A stretch of DNA of 64,000 nucleotides. Origin: Melieria omissa. Its lineage: Eukaryota > Arthropoda > Insecta > Diptera > Ulidiidae. Under the pieces are notes generated by a model that was not told where the DNA came from, searched no databases, and saw only the letters and a program-made list of their open reading frames with translations. Where the stretch lies: positions 95,655,648 to 95,719,647 of the forward strand of contig OZ020267.1 in assembly GCA_963971225.1 (NCBI GenBank), read 5' to 3'. Shown here piece by piece: positions 1 to 12,700 of this stretch. A program made the position numbers and the translations under genes. How positions within the stretch are numbered: position 1 is the first letter of the stretch; each line of letters begins with the position of its first letter.

Positions 1-301
1 TGCTGTCGATGGCGTCGCGCATCGGCTGGTGGACGGAGCGCCTTTTTCCATTTTCCAACATATCAACCAGGCTACTGATTTGCTCGCCCAGTTTGATGAA
101 TGGTTGGTACCCTCCTGCACCTCCTTCTCCTGTTTGCGATGCCTTTTCTGGTTGGCTCGTTGCACTGCTTTCCTGAGAGGCTAGTATAGCCTCATCGCTT
201 GCCACCCGGCTTGGAGACCGGGGGATTCTGCCGCTTCTTTTGAACGGATCTATTTCAGCTGTACTGCCTTCTGCCCTGTCGTCTGAGTTCACACTATTCA
301 T
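1..301 (-). CDS. Non-LTR retrotransposon ORF1 (Gag-like), N-terminal 100 codons, runs off window edge
   Basis: Reading the minus strand from an ATG at 301-299 gives an uninterrupted 100-codon frame that leaves the window at base 1. It begins MNSVNSDDRAEGSTAEIDPF. The first 60 residues are rich in Ser, Pro, Glu and Arg. A short predicted helical stretch follows (QPFIKLGEQISSLVDMLENG), then a basic segment ending in HQPMRDAIDS. A disordered N-terminus followed by a short helix is typical of ORF1 (Gag-like RNA-binding) proteins of I/R1/Jockey-clade retrotransposons; CCHC knuckles would lie further downstream, outside the window. The element type is inferred from composition and pattern, not from a search. 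An ordinary host gene is possible but less likely. Confidence 0.6.
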   Translation of the reverse strand, partial: MNSVNSDDRAEGSTAEIDPFKRSGRIPRSPSRVASDEAILASQESSATSQPEKASQTGEGGAGGYQPFIKLGEQISSLVDMLENGKRRSVHQPMRDAIDS

Positions 302-1040
302 TTCTAATGGGTCCCAACTCGAAGTCGTTATCTTTGTTCGTGCGTGTAGTCACCTTAAGACCCCATGGGTCCCTTTGCAAGCAGTGAGGTCCATGCGAGA
401 GTTGACACAAGCCTTTATGAGAACTTGTGTACAGAGCTGGGTCAGCGCTAATCAGGAATATTACATCTGAACCTACACGACCAGTTAATGGTGACGAACA
501 TTGAGCGTATTTCGAGGCCTGCCAGGGTTTTAACGGGACGGAGGCGATTATGCCATTAGCCTGGAAGCCATTTCTACAAGATTTCACTCTTGTATACTGA
601 GGTAACAGAATGCCATAATCGCCGGCCCAATAACTTCCGTGTCCAATACATTTGTTCCAGTATGCCATAATTAAGACCTTACTGGGCTCGGCCTTAATGC
701 AGTTTATGCCTACTGCCAGGCTTTAGTCGCAGCAGCTCCTAACCTGGAGACAGACGCTGACCAAGATAACTGCTTCTACGAGGCTGACGTTTCTTGGGTT
801 TATTTTTGCCCTACTATGCCTACGCAGAGTGGGGGGACACCTTGATTTAAGAGGCGGTGTCGACTCGCCTCTGTCGCAGATTCATCTTTGGGTCCTGCTA
901 GCATTTTTACCGCGCCCTCCGAATATGCCGCTCCTGGTCGGGGACTGCTTATTTGTCTGATGACTTATTCGCAGCTAACCCAGATATCTCTGGGTCGTTT
1001 CGCTATCCGCCACCTGCGACCCCCATGGTAGCCTAGAGCC
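302..1040 (-). other. Probable 5' untranslated region of the non-LTR retrotransposon
   Basis: This stretch lies upstream (minus strand) of the ORF1 start at 301. It is more GC-balanced than the flanking fly DNA and has no convincing reading frame of its own. The change to TTG/GT-rich host-like sequence near 1040 suggests the element's 5' end is there. No target duplication can be identified because the other end is outside the window. Boundary uncertain. Confidence 0.4.
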
Positions 1041-2576
1041 CGGCCGCATGTTTTGCAACAGTGTCCGCGCGCGTGTGTGTGTGTCACTGTGTGCATTTCC
1101 TCTTTTGTTGTTGTGGCTTTTTGCCGCTGGTTTTGTCTGTCTTTTTAATGGTCGCACTTTCAGCTTTGCTTCCGCATTTTCTCGCTTACCTCCTCCAGCG
1201 GCCGCAACGACAGTGACCAGCTTCCACATGTCTGCTTGCGTCGTTGCTGCTTTGAGCGACCGGCCGCTGATTGCCCAAGACTTTTATCGATTGTGCGGCA
1301 CGTCGCACACGTGCCCCCTCCGTCTCTCAGCACCCTGCTCAACAAATATGTACAATAACTTTGTGTCGGTGTATGTGATTTTGCGCTCTTCAGCCATAAA
1401 GCGAATGGTTCGCTACAGTCGAGCTGGCTGCAATGTTGGTCAGTTGCTGTTTCAGCATGCAACACGCGGCTGCCTCAACGTAATTTGTAATATGAACGCG
1501 GTGAGCGGCGCTGTTGCGCCCAGCACGAAAGGCCAAACGAGTACAATTGGGTGCGAAGCGCAAGGCGGCGTTGGGAGGGGGGGAGGGAGTGAGGGGTGCA
1601 ATGAAGCGCTTATTTACAATTCTGGCCAATGCTGTCGCCTCGTTAGCGCCGCCACAGCTTCGCATTGTTGTCGCTCGATGTTGCTTCCTGTTTTCTACGT
1701 TGCTTGTTATGCGGTTGTTACATTGCTGCTGCTGATGCTGTCGTTGTTGTTGTTTTTTTGTTGTTGTTGTGCTGCTGCTGGTCAGCGCAATAAGAACTTG
1801 TCCAGTATGTTCTGATTTAATTGACAGGAACATAAATATTAGCGCGCTGCCCTTTGCGTTGCTGTCCTGTGTGCATCCTTTGGTGCCTAGTTTGAACCAG
1901 CTTTGACTGCTTTCATGTGTGTGGGTGTGTGTGTAGGTGTATGGGAGTGCTGTGTGTGTGTTCTGCTCGTTAATGCCGCACATACACCCACACACACACA
2001 CACACACACAATCGCACTGAACACTTACGCGCTTTTAATGTGCGTTTTGTGCTAAAGTGCAGCACACCATCTGCTGGTTAAGATGCATGTTGTGCATTGT
2101 TGCAAGGCCATTTGTTGCACGTAGAAGTGGCAGCACTGTGCAGACTTGAGAGAAAGTAAAGATTGCAGCAAGTGGAGCGTAATTAACTGGTTGTTGGACA
2201 TGCACTTGTGTGGAATTGGCCAGAGAATTCGTAGAGTTAAATTCGATTGGCGGGGAGGGGGTTTAGATGACGCGATGTGCTTTATGACTAAAAGGATATA
2301 ACTAGTCGAATATCTGGATGTAAGCGGCTTTATGTTGACGATTTTGTAGCTAACTTAAATGAAGGAATATGACAAGAAGGCAGTCACTTTTCAAATGCAG
2401 AGCAATCGGTCCTCCACCAAAGTGTTTCGCCTGTTCACTTTTGAGTCAAAACTTGGGTTAGTATAAAGGACTTTTTGCATGACGTGTTATATGTTCTGAA
2501 AAGTGTATGACTTATAGTGAACAACAGATCGTGGTTGACCGTTTCAATCTTCCTTACATTACAATTTCAAGTGGGT
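1041..2576. other. Non-coding, simple-repeat rich
   Basis: TTG/CTG-rich and GT-rich stretches (around 1075-1085, 1735-1770, 1915-1965) keep frames open on both strands, but there is no recognisable protein. A (CA)n run occupies 1988-2010. No splice-flanked exon was seen. Confidence 0.6.
1988..2010. repeat. (CA)n microsatellite
   Basis: Uninterrupted CA dinucleotide run, preceded by degenerate GT/CA-rich sequence. Confidence 0.9.
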
Positions 2577-2584
2577 ATTTGATG

Positions 2585-3406
2585 CAGTGTTGCCAGATAC
2601 CTGAAATCGCTTTCGCTATACTAAAATTTCCTCCCAATAGTTGAAAACAAAATATCCTAAAAGTTAAAAACAAAAGTTTCTCAAAAAAATAAAAATATAT
2701 GCATATAATTATTTTTAATGCAGCCTTTTTTCATTCATTTTCAGCTTAAAAACAATATCCTAACAAAAAGAAAACATATTACAAATGAATGAAACAAAGA
2801 GTGCAATTTTTTGGCGGGATTTCATTGTGACAGAAATAAATGAGAACGAGATAGAACGAGCTTACATTTTGTAAGCTTACAACTTTTTAACACAATAGGG
2901 TGCTTTGACTATTAACACATTTTAAGCGGGTAGCCTAGTATATGAAACTATGCTGCGTAGCGGGCATTACTTGCAAAACAAGCAAAAATTGCGCGATCCA
3001 AAATAAATAAAACTTGAAATTTATGAAACTAAAATAATTATATGAAATAATACTTTCAGTTTTATATGAAACCCAATCCGGTAAAAATACCGTCTCCCGC
3101 TTTTAAAGTGCCTACATTCAAAAGGTAAAAATACCCGCCCCGCTTATAAGCAGCAGTTTTCACAACGGGTAATTTTACCCGGCCCGCTTTTAATGTGTTA
3201 AAACAGTTCCCAAAATATGTTTTGTTGCCAGTGATCCCTCGTTATCTAAAAATCTTCCAAAAATCCACTAAGTATCCGAAAAATCCTCCGCCATAAAATA
3301 TAAACTTCCTAAACTTTCTCCTAAACAATTCTTCCTCCTAAAAATTCTCCTAAAAGGCCAAGGATATCCCATATCTAGGAGGAAATCTCTTGATCTGGCA
3401 ACACTG
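2585..3406. mobile_element. Non-autonomous hAT element (MITE), 822 bp
   Basis: The termini are perfect 14 bp inverted repeats, CAGTGTTGCCAGAT at 2585-2598 and its complement at 3393-3406. They are flanked by an exact 8 bp target duplication, ATTTGATG, at 2577-2584 and 3407-3414. CAGNGTTGCCA-like ends with an 8 bp duplication are the hallmark of the hAT superfamily. There is no transposase reading frame, so it would depend on an autonomous relative. A smaller TTAA-flanked element is nested inside. Confidence 0.85.
2916..3197. mobile_element. Nested piggyBac-type MITE, 282 bp
   Basis: TTAA at 2912-2915 and 3198-3201 flanks inverted ends CACATTTTAAGCGGG (2916-2930) and, read from the other end, CACATTAAAAGCGGG (13 of 15 match). 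Inside are several copies of a CCCGCTT/GGGTAAAAATACCC motif. TTAA target duplication is typical of piggyBac. No coding capacity. It lies wholly within the hAT MITE, so it inserted later. Confidence 0.6.
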
Positions 3407-3414
3407 ATTTGATG

Positions 3415-3803
3415 AGATCAGAAGATCCCGTACGACGAGCTGCTGCCGACTGGTTAAACTTTATATATAATACATAATATATATATATAGTGATAACTAT
3501 ATTGTTATCACTTAACAACAACCTTGAAAGAGTAACCAAAGTTACTAGAAAGTTGGTTTTTTCAATAGGATAACACCAGGTCGTTCATAACTTTGATGAC
3601 TCACCAAAAAGAGGAAGACATTGGTTTCATGTTCCTTAGACCATAATTGGCACAGATTATATGTATTTATTACTTAGTTCCATTACTTTACAACATTTTT
3701 GGCTCACAAAAACCACTGCTTGGGTCAGAAATCCCACAGTAAGAAGTGTAAAATATGTTTGTTTAAAAAATTTCAAGGGATTTTCCGACCCTTGTTGAGA
3801 ACT
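3415..3803. other. Non-coding
   Basis: AT-rich sequence with a short TATA-rich run (3462-3490). No gene or repeat structure was seen. Confidence 0.5.
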
Positions 3804-4050
3804 CTGTGGTCAAAAGCAATAACCGCTTAAGTCGACTTAAGAAGAAATTGAGTTATTGATGCCACCACGTTCCCTTGACTGTGCTCTACGTTTTTGTAAA
3901 ATCGGGGAGTTTGTAACGTTAAAATAATAAAAGTTATTAACAAAAACCTATTCGCATTCCCATAGCGAACACACTACGCCCTAAAACTTTAAAACGAGAT
4001 TGCTCGAAACAGCAATTTTCGACTTAGGCGGTTATTGCTTTTGACCACAG
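3804..4050. mobile_element. MITE with 32 bp terminal inverted repeats, 247 bp
   Basis: The sequence starting CTGTGGTCAAAAGCAATAAC at 3804-3835 recurs inverted at 4019-4050 with a single mismatch over 32 bp. The interior is non-coding. I could not identify a convincing target duplication, so the superfamily is undetermined. A hairpin made by an old inverted duplication is the alternative. Confidence 0.6.
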
Positions 4051-7000
4051 TTACTGTTGACACTTGCTTAAGAAAACTTTGTTGTAAATATAATTTTAAT
4101 CCAAGGAAACGAAAAGATTTTTCCCATCATTCGATTTGGGCAACAATGTTTACTAAAATGTTGACAGCCAACACCTCACAACTGGACTTTTGCGAGTGTA
4201 GTTTTATTGACAGATGTTGGTTGGTTAGTTTGTTGTTATTGCTGCTTATATTGCTTTGATTGCAGCCGTCGGGACGAATATGTGGTCTGCAACTAACAGT
4301 TCCGACTTTATATGCCGTTCACGTCCGTGTGCATTAATGTGGCCAGCGTTGTGTACTTTGGGATTCATAGAGTCGCCAGTAGACAGAAGACAGTCGCGTC
4401 CGTTGACTTTACTGTCCCGACAGACAAAAATTATTGCTCGTCTATAGCAGCATGTGCAGTGTTTTTGCTTGCGCCCATACTGAGTTCTTTAAGTATGTTG
4501 TGTGAATAAAAGTTGATGGCATTTTTTCAACAAGCATTGCATTTTGATTAAGTGTTGCAGCTTCTCAGACTGAAGACAAGCTTTCCATAAATGCTTCCTG
4601 TGCTACGTTTATAACTGTGGCGATTTTTCCCTATTCACAACAGTTTGTTTTTTATATGCTCTGCCGCAGTTTTGTTTCTCGCTTGAAGCTTTTTCTCCAA
4701 TTTTCCTTCCTTTCGGCCTTTGCTGATTGCTCTACTAGCGTTTCAATCGGGTCGGCCAAATACTGCAAATCGATTGGCTTAGGCGCCGCAAAGGCCGCTT
4801 CACAGATTTTCAAATTTCACAGTTAGTTTCTTTTTTCAATTCATAGCTCACTCCACAAAAAATGAGTTGAAAAATCAAATAAAAGAACACCGAGGTACGT
4901 TGAGCGGCCGCACTTTTTACCAGCCTAATCGAATTCTACCACTTTGCTTGTCATTTCCTTTAGCGCCACCGTTCGTGCCGCACTGCGCCTCGCCTCTTGA
5001 CTTTCTCTAACTTGGTTACCTTCTGCCTTTGGACGAGCACTTTGCGTCACTATCGTGCAGCTGCTATTCTGGCCACAGTGCAAAAATTGTGTCTTGTATA
5101 AAAAATATTGCATACTTGGTGGCGCATGCAGCTGGCTCTTCGTTACTGGCCAACGTAGACACAGCTTGCGCTTCACTATTTTTTATCATTTCTTATGTTG
5201 GGTTTTTTTCGCAAGCTGCTTCTTCGCCTCACCAGCTTTGCTAGTTTGTTGGCTCAGCCACTTGACGCTGGACGCTCGTTTGGTTTGGCAATTTATGGCG
5301 TTGTATATTTGCGCCAAAACAAAAAATTCCCAAAAACTAAAAAAATACCCAAAAAAATAAACAAGTATGAGGAAGCTGTTAAAAGCAGCGCTGTAAGTTT
5401 GCAGTAGTTGCTTCGGCTTGTTGCGCTCCTCCGCAGTCCCACAAAACTAAACGAAAATTGCTGCTGTATATAAATATTTCCGTGTCTGAAGTGAAATTTT
5501 ACTTGCTTGTCATTTTTGTTGCCCACTGCACAAACACACCAACAACACTTCAACAATGTTGTGTTATGCTCACTCGGTGCAGTGCGGAAGCGAGCTTGGC
5601 CACGTGTAGAGAGGGTGGCGTCGGAGGAGTGGGCAGACAGATTTCGAAAAACTGCAAAGTGACTTTTGGCTGTAGGCAAAAACCGGAAGTGTGTGTTAAT
5701 AAATTTCCAGGCGAAGCATCGCAATTGCTGCCGAGCTTGTGGCTGCAGTATTTATGGGCCCAGCTGTCGTGCTGCTGGGGTTTTGAGATTTGCAGTTGTT
5801 TTTCAGCCCACGGTCGAAATATGCCACCACAGCGACGTGCAGCCAATTCGAGAGAATTGAGACAAAAATTAATGCAAAATATTTTGCATTCGTAATAAAT
5901 CAGATGGCAGCAAGAAACTGCCAATTTGTTATGTTTAGGTGTGGAAAACAATAATATGGACCACGAGTTTGTACAAAATCGTTTTGATCTTATGAAGGTG
6001 GCCTGAAAGTATGCTGCATTGAACGGGGTTTTTACGTTTGAAGTTTGATCTCGAAATTATTTTCATAAAACTAAATAGTTGTAAGAAAAAATGAAAAGTT
6101 TTGAACAAATATTTTGTTTCATATTGCAGATTCAATTTTTAATTGGTTTCACTGAAAACTAAAGCTTTAGAAACAGTTTTGAACACGTATTCACATGATA
6201 CATATGACTGCTGGATGTTTTTGGAGATTTTTTCATTTTTTTGTTGTCCCAAAAATTGGCGCCAGCTTCTCGAGTGCAACGCGGAAAATATCAACTCATA
6301 CATGTCGAACTTTTGCTGTCATTCCATATGCTGCAAGCGGACGCAGCTGTTTAAGTTTCCGTCAACTTTTGCACTCCGAATGTCTTGCAACAACAAAACT
6401 GCAACAACAACAAGTACAAAACCAACATTAATGCCAACAAATCCCTGCTGTAAATTTTGTCATCAACCGAAACTTCCTAACAAATTTCCTATTCCCATTG
6501 GTCATCCATCCATTTCAACTCCGCTGCTTCAGCTGCAACTCAAAGCGGCAAAGTGCCCCACCCTCCGTCCCCCTTCCATATCTCACAATTCCTGTGAATC
6601 AGCGATTTTCACATTGTTCTGTGATTTTCTCCATCACTTTTGGCGCAGTTCAAATAATTGCAAACCAATTCTTAGACATTTTTATCTGCTTCGAAAACTT
6701 TTTCACCCCTGCTGGCAGGCAGCGACGGCGACAGCAACAACAACAACAACAACAACAACAATAGTGACAACAATAAGGTGCGGCAACATTCGGCCATTCT
6801 GCAAGATTTATTGCAGTTGTGCAGCAAATTTTCAGGGACAATTGCGTTCACTTTTTTATCGCTGCTTTATTGGTTGTTGTTTTTGTGTTTGTTGTTGTTG
6901 TTTGGCAATTGTTTTGCCGTTTGCCGCTCTTGTCACTTTGACACTTTATTTCGTTGGTTTTTTTATTTTCGCCAACTTTTTTATGCCCCGTTCAATGGGT

Positions 7001-7501
7001 TTGCAGTTCGATAGCCCAATTTCTATGGGGAAATTTAGTGTTTGCCGTGTTGTTGTTGTTGATGTCGGACGGATGTTTTATTGTTTATGCGTGTTATGGG
7101 TGATATTTTCACTTTTCCCTTGAATCACTGCACCCATATATTTTGCTTTTCATCGCTGTTATGCTTTGATTTTGCCTGTTATTCTCAATGTCATTTTGAT
7201 TGTTTTTTTAGAGCTTCATTCATGTGCGTTGGTGTGTTTTAGTTGTCCGATTTGTGTCGTGTTGGTCATTTGGACACATCTAGCAGACATTCATTGCTAT
7301 TGCAGTTATTGAATCATTAAATTCGTGTTTGTGACGCGCTCCAATCATTAAGCAATGTTGGCCAATAACTTGGTAGCACTTTAAGTGTTTGCGTTAACAT
7401 TTTAGGAACAATTAGGAAAATTGTATTTCTTTTCAACGAACAATTCCTTTTTTTGTTTATTTAGAATTGCAAAAATGTTTAAATATATTTTAAACTGAAT
7501 C
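4051..7501. other. Non-coding, host intergenic or intronic DNA
   Basis: Several frames stay open on both strands (notably about 5290-5950 and 6143-7123) because the sequence is rich in TTG, CAA and TTT. Their translations are low-complexity Cys/Phe/Leu or Thr runs with no known domain. A GCCTGAAAGTATGC motif lies at 6001-6014. A (CAA)n run is at 6733-6761. Confidence 0.5.
6733..6761. repeat. (CAA)n microsatellite
   Basis: About nine CAA units, typical of fly non-coding DNA. Confidence 0.85.
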
Positions 7502-7505
7502 TTAA

Positions 7506-7734
7506 CCCTTTCCGACCCAGTGGAATTTTTTGCTTCGACGAGATTAATCACGTAATTGTATTAACTTTTGTTATTTTTTAATTTTTACACAATAACGAGA
7601 AAACGATTGGCGAACAACATTCGTTCGAAAGTCGAATGACATATACATATTCAAAATTGCCTGTAAATTCAAAATTTATGCTACAGTGTTTTTAAAGTTA
7701 GATCGCACAATTGTGTATGCTGGATGGCAAAGGG
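7506..7734. mobile_element. TTAA-flanked piggyBac-type MITE, 229 bp
   Basis: TTAA at 7502-7505 and 7735-7738 bounds inverted ends CCCTTTCCGACCCAG and, from the right, CCCTTTGCCATCCAG (12 of 15 match). CCC-starting ends with TTAA duplications match the piggyBac superfamily. The interior is non-coding. Confidence 0.6.
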
Positions 7735-7738
7735 TTAA

Positions 7739-9196
7739 AAATTTCATTACTACCATCAAGCAAAAGGAAATAATGCGCAACATTGTGCTGCATATTCTTA
7801 GGCGGCCGTGTAATTATTGCATTTCGGCGCTATTAATTTCAATTCTTCTTCACTGCTTGAAAATCTCATAAATACTTGAATTTTTTGCTATTTGAATGAT
7901 TCAAAAACACACCACAACAACAACATGCAATATTCAGAATATTCAGAATAGCCAAAGAAATACGAAAAATATGCTTGGCTGCACACACAAACTGGAGCGC
8001 TGCACTGAAGCGTGCTTTGCCGTTTCTTGGCGTTTATTTATTTTGTGCGGCTCGGCGTCGAGCGGCGCCCAATGCGTCGCAGAACGTATTCTGCACAGTG
8101 AAATATGCAACGAAGATTGCTTTATGAAAGACAGAAAAGCGCGAGCCAAAGGCGTCGGTCCGCGGAGACTCAGGCAAGACAAGGCCGTGCAAGACTGCCG
8201 TCTAACGGGTTGGCTGCGGCTGCGGCGTTGGAAGGAATATGAGATTAACCAAACAAACAGCGCGAACGACTCGAGTGGAAAAACGTAATTAGGGTTGATT
8301 TGAAGCAGAGTACAAGTTGGCGCTATGGTTGTTGGCGGTTGTTTGATGTTACAAATGGCTTTGTTTCTGGTGAATTACGGGTTAAAGTTTAAACAAAAAA
8401 TAATAAAAAAATTATTTATAATTATATAGTTTAATTAAATCAACCATTACACATTTAAATTTTAAATAATTTTAATTAATTAGATATTTAGTTTTAAAAA
8501 TATTTAATTTAAATTTATTTTATTTAAAAATATTTACAAATAAATATAATTATATCAAACTAATTTATATTTTTAAAATTAAATATACATAATTAAATGA
8601 AATATTTTTTTAAATATTTAACTTATGTTTAATTTGTTTTCATTTTATTTTAATTTTATTAAAATTACAATATTTACATATTATATATAAATATTTTTAT
8701 TTATATTTAATTGAATTTAAACAAATATTATATTTTTAAAATATTTTTAAAATACTAATATTTAAATTAAAAATTTGTAAAAATAAATATACTATTTAAA
8801 AAAATTTTTCATTTATATTTTATTTGTTTTCATTTAATTTTTTTTTATTAAAATTACAAAATTTTAATTAAATTACAAAATTAAAACAAACAATATTTAA
8901 ATTAAATATTTAAAAAATATTTTATTAAATAGTTATTTATATTTAATGAAATTTAACTAAATGTTATATTTTATTAAATATTTATAAAATATTTAACTTG
9001 TTTTTGAAATGAAATGTTTTTAAAGATAAATTTAATGAAATCAAGTTAATTATTAGCTTTAATAATATTTAATTTATATTTAATTTGTTTGTATTTGATT
9101 TTAATTTAATTTTAATTTTAATTTTATTTTTTTTAATTATTTTTGTATATTATATTTTAAAAAATATGTAAGTGAAATTAATTAATTTATTTGCAG
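7739..9196. other. Non-coding; probable intron of the zinc transporter
   Basis: This segment immediately precedes a splice acceptor (TTTGCAG ending at 9196). From about 8385 it is nearly pure A/T. Bases 7739-8385 are ordinary non-coding sequence. The exons for the transporter's first four membrane segments were looked for by motif and not seen here. Confidence 0.5.
8385..9190. repeat. A/T-only low-complexity tract
   Basis: Roughly 800 bp built from degenerate TTTAAATATTT / AATTAAAT units with very few G or C. It is not a perfect tandem repeat. Confidence 0.8.
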
Positions 9197-9797
9197 CATG
9201 GGCGTTCAGCTGCAACACGGCCACTCGCACGGCGGCATGACTTCCTCTCACGGTCACAGTCACGGCTCCGATATTAAGATGATCAAAACTATTAAAGGTC
9301 CCCAGAAAGAAAATTTTAAAACGTCTGCGGAAACGTCGGGTCTCTCGCTGCGCGCCGAGCCCAACAAGCTTCCTAGCACCGAAAATCAAATTGCGTCCGC
9401 CACTGTCCCCGTGTCGGACTCGGAGAAGCCCGAAGTCGGCTTCACCGAAATGGACGCCGTGGATGCGGAAATGCCGGCGTCCGGTCTCAGTACGTTCTCC
9501 TATCAGAATTCAAAATCGGTGAATGAGGTGCAGGCCGAAATCGCGGCCGTTATGGCGGAAACCGCACCCGGCGCCCATCATCACGGCGGCGAGGCGGGCA
9601 AAATGGCAGTCAACATGAATGTACGCGCTGCCTTCATACACGTCGTTGGCGACATGATACAGAGTATGGGCGTGTTTGTGGCCGCTTTGGTTATATACTT
9701 TCGTCCCGATTGGATGATTGTCGATCCGATTTGCACGTTTATCTTTTCGATTATTGTGCTGTTCACCACATTCGCAATTATGAAGGATGCGCTGCTG
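9197..9797 (+). CDS. Zinc transporter exon: His-rich loop, TM5, TM6
   Basis: The acceptor TTTGCAG ends at 9196 and the donor CTG|GTAAGT starts at 9798. The exon starts with one base completing a split codon and ends in phase 0 after MKDALL. It carries the His-rich loop, a weakly conserved acidic/Ser linker, segment 5 (FIHVVGDMIQSMGVFVAALV) and segment 6 (IVDPICTFIFSIIVLFTTFA). Confidence 0.93.
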
Positions 9798-12700
9798 GTA
9801 AGTGATGATTCCATTCATGGCATTCAAAAGTTATTTGTGGCCGCCCATATGATCTCCATGAAATAATTTCCTACCCAACCTCTTACAAATTTTACTTTTT
9901 TTCATTACATTCATGTAGTTTTTAATTAAACGTTTTCCTATTCTTCTCATCTTTTTTTCTCATTAACAATTTTTAACACAACAGAGCTTTGCATCATCAC
10001 TCTACAATCTCCTCTTAGCATTCCATCTTCTCGGTTTATAGTTAAATTCCCAATATTTAAAAATGTTACTCACCAATTCCTTGCACATTCTCTTGCTTTT
10101 CTCACCTTTTATTAATCTGTCCATTGCCCGCTAACCTCTCACCATCACTGACATTCCAGCATTTAACACTTTGATGACAGTCCTTTTTTGCAGTGAAAAT
10201 TTAATTGCACTGCTAACTTTAATGTTCTTCTCTTTCCCCTTCGCTCTTCTGGACGTGCCACTGTTTCTGTGCCAACCAACCGCCAATATTTTGCTCTTCA
10301 TTTCCGGTCGCGGTGCCCGCTCGCCGCTTCATCTTCGCTCGCTTTGACACTGGCGGCCGCATTATGCTTCTGGCTCGCTGGTTGGTTGGTTGGTTGGCTG
10401 CTTGACTGCGCTGCGCTGCAAAATGATAAATAGGTGCTGATGGAGGGCACACCCAGCTACATGCACTACACCGAGGTGCGAAATATCTTCCTGGACATTG
10501 AAGGAGTGGAACAGGTGCATAATCTGCGCATTTGGGCGCTGAGCATTAATAAAATCGCGCTATCTGTGCATTTGGCAATTGGTGAGTACAAACTACTATG
10601 CTGGCAACAACAACAACAGCTTGTGCAGCTTATTTGCCACAGCAACCAGGCAGATAAATCAAATCAGCATGGCCGTTTGTAAATGTTTGTTTATATGTGT
10701 AGTTGCGCTTGGGGCCTGCTTTCTGCACTTTCCAGTGTGTGCCAGTGCTGTGTGTGTGTGTGTTGATGTGCTGATAATGATCGTTATGGATTTGTGTGGG
10801 TGCTGGTGTTGGCATTATCATTGCATTACTTGTTTATGCTGTTTGTTGTTCTTGTTGTTACAGTTTTGTGTGTTATGCAATGCTTGTAATTAGTTTAATT
10901 ATTTTTGCAATCATCTCTCAAAGAAAAAACAATTTTATAAATTTTATAAATGGCACAAAGTCGAGCAAAAATTGCTAAATGCTTAATTGGCATAAATGCG
11001 TCAAAGTTGTAAGAGATGAAATGAAACTTAATACAATAATTGATATCGGTTTTGGTTATAAATTGAGTAATTAGTTAACAATAGTTAACTCACAATGAAT
11101 TTGCAACAGAAATAAAAATAAGCGGTACAAGTTAAGATTTTCACTTTTAACATTTTTCTCGAAAATGTAGTTTTCTTCGGAGCACGAAATCTTTCGATCG
11201 TAAGCGATATTAATTTTAATAGTTCTTTAAAAATTACTCGCATCTAGCAAAACTCAAATTTTCAGAAATGTTTTGCGCATATAAATTCGTTTTCTCTCTT
11301 GGCGCCAAAACTCTTTTCGTATATTTTTCCAATTTAAATTATCTCATTAAATTGCAATGAGAAAACTTCAGTTTTTTGCCACTCAACAACACAAACTCAA
11401 CGACCACATCGACCCGCATAGCGAAACAAATTTCTCCCTTACCGTCACGCCACCTTCAGCTATTTATCCATCGTGCGCTTTGAAGACACTCCAACACCAA
11501 CTACAGTCATAACCTCGAATTTCCAACCCAAATGCAGCGAGCCACCCACTCGCCATCATAGACACAAACCACATTCAGCTAACTAATGAAATTTTTGGTT
11601 TAATTTTATGCTTAAAAATGCAAAACCACTCGCTGTTGATGCGAGCGATGCGATGGCTGGTGCAGGCGGCAGGGCGTAAGTAGAAACGTGATGCAAACGC
11701 GCCGAATTCAGTGTGTGGATGGCAACGTTAAGGCGGAGCATCGGTCACAATGCGCAACGTGATGAGCGACGTTTATCATTAATGCAGCGAAAGGAAAATT
11801 GCTTTTTTAATGTGAAGTGAGGGCAAAAGTTTGGGCATAGAGCTGCCGCAGATGAGAAACAGCAAACATAGACAGCGACGAGGGAAAGTCAGCGGACTGA
11901 TGTTTAAGTCTAAGGCACTGAGGTGGGAGTAAGACAAAATTAGACTTGCAACGAGTCAGGATGAGACTCAAGATGGGCTTCAAGCCCATAAACGGGAGAG
12001 TCTGAGAATTAAACTTTTTGCTCTAGAAGCATGTTTTTCAAATGATTATCACTCCTCGTTAGAAAAAGATTAAATACTGAGCGTTGACAGTGAGACCCGA
12101 ATCGTAATACGGTGATGCGGGCTTCACGAAATTAGACCTTAACCCAAATTATATGGCAAAAATGTCAGCGAAGGAGTCTCAAAATGAACGATAGAGCTGA
12201 AATGGAAATGAGCTGAGAACGATTTCCGCAATTGATAATTTGATGAGGGGAACGCAAGCCGATTGCAACACTGTAAAAAATTTATTATCATTAAATTTGA
12301 GCGAGCTGGGCAGAGTGAGAGAGGGAGAGTTAATGTTGGCGCCAATTCAGCGCAAATACAAACGCGTTAACATAATTTCCGTTTCTTGCGTTACAGTGGC
12401 AAACAAAAACAATCTCAACAAACTTCTGCCGAAATTGCGTAGAGCAAATTTTGAACGCAGCCAAAATGCAGCGTCAGCGTTCGCACTCGCACTCGCACGC
12501 ACACGCACACACAACGCCCCCGTCGCCCGCAGCGCGCAAACTTCAAAGTAAACAGACCCAAACGCTGTCGTAGCGCGGCAGGTGTCGTTGCATTGCCCCC
12601 GTCTGTGTGTTTGTGCGGTGCAGCGGAAACGGAAGTACCTGACGGTGCGCTGCTACAACCCAATGAGCGTTGGTGTGTGTGGGTGTGCAGTTATGTGATG

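Noticed and set aside
1048..1815. 255-codon + strand frame, with overlapping minus-strand frames
   Set aside because: Cys/Leu/Val/Ala-rich product from TTG/CTG repeats, no domain, no splice signals, and open on the opposite strand too.
6143..7123. 326-codon + strand frame
   Set aside because: Low-complexity Cys/Phe/Thr-rich translation including a CAA-repeat Thr run. Its length is the only argument; conservation data would be needed to revive it.
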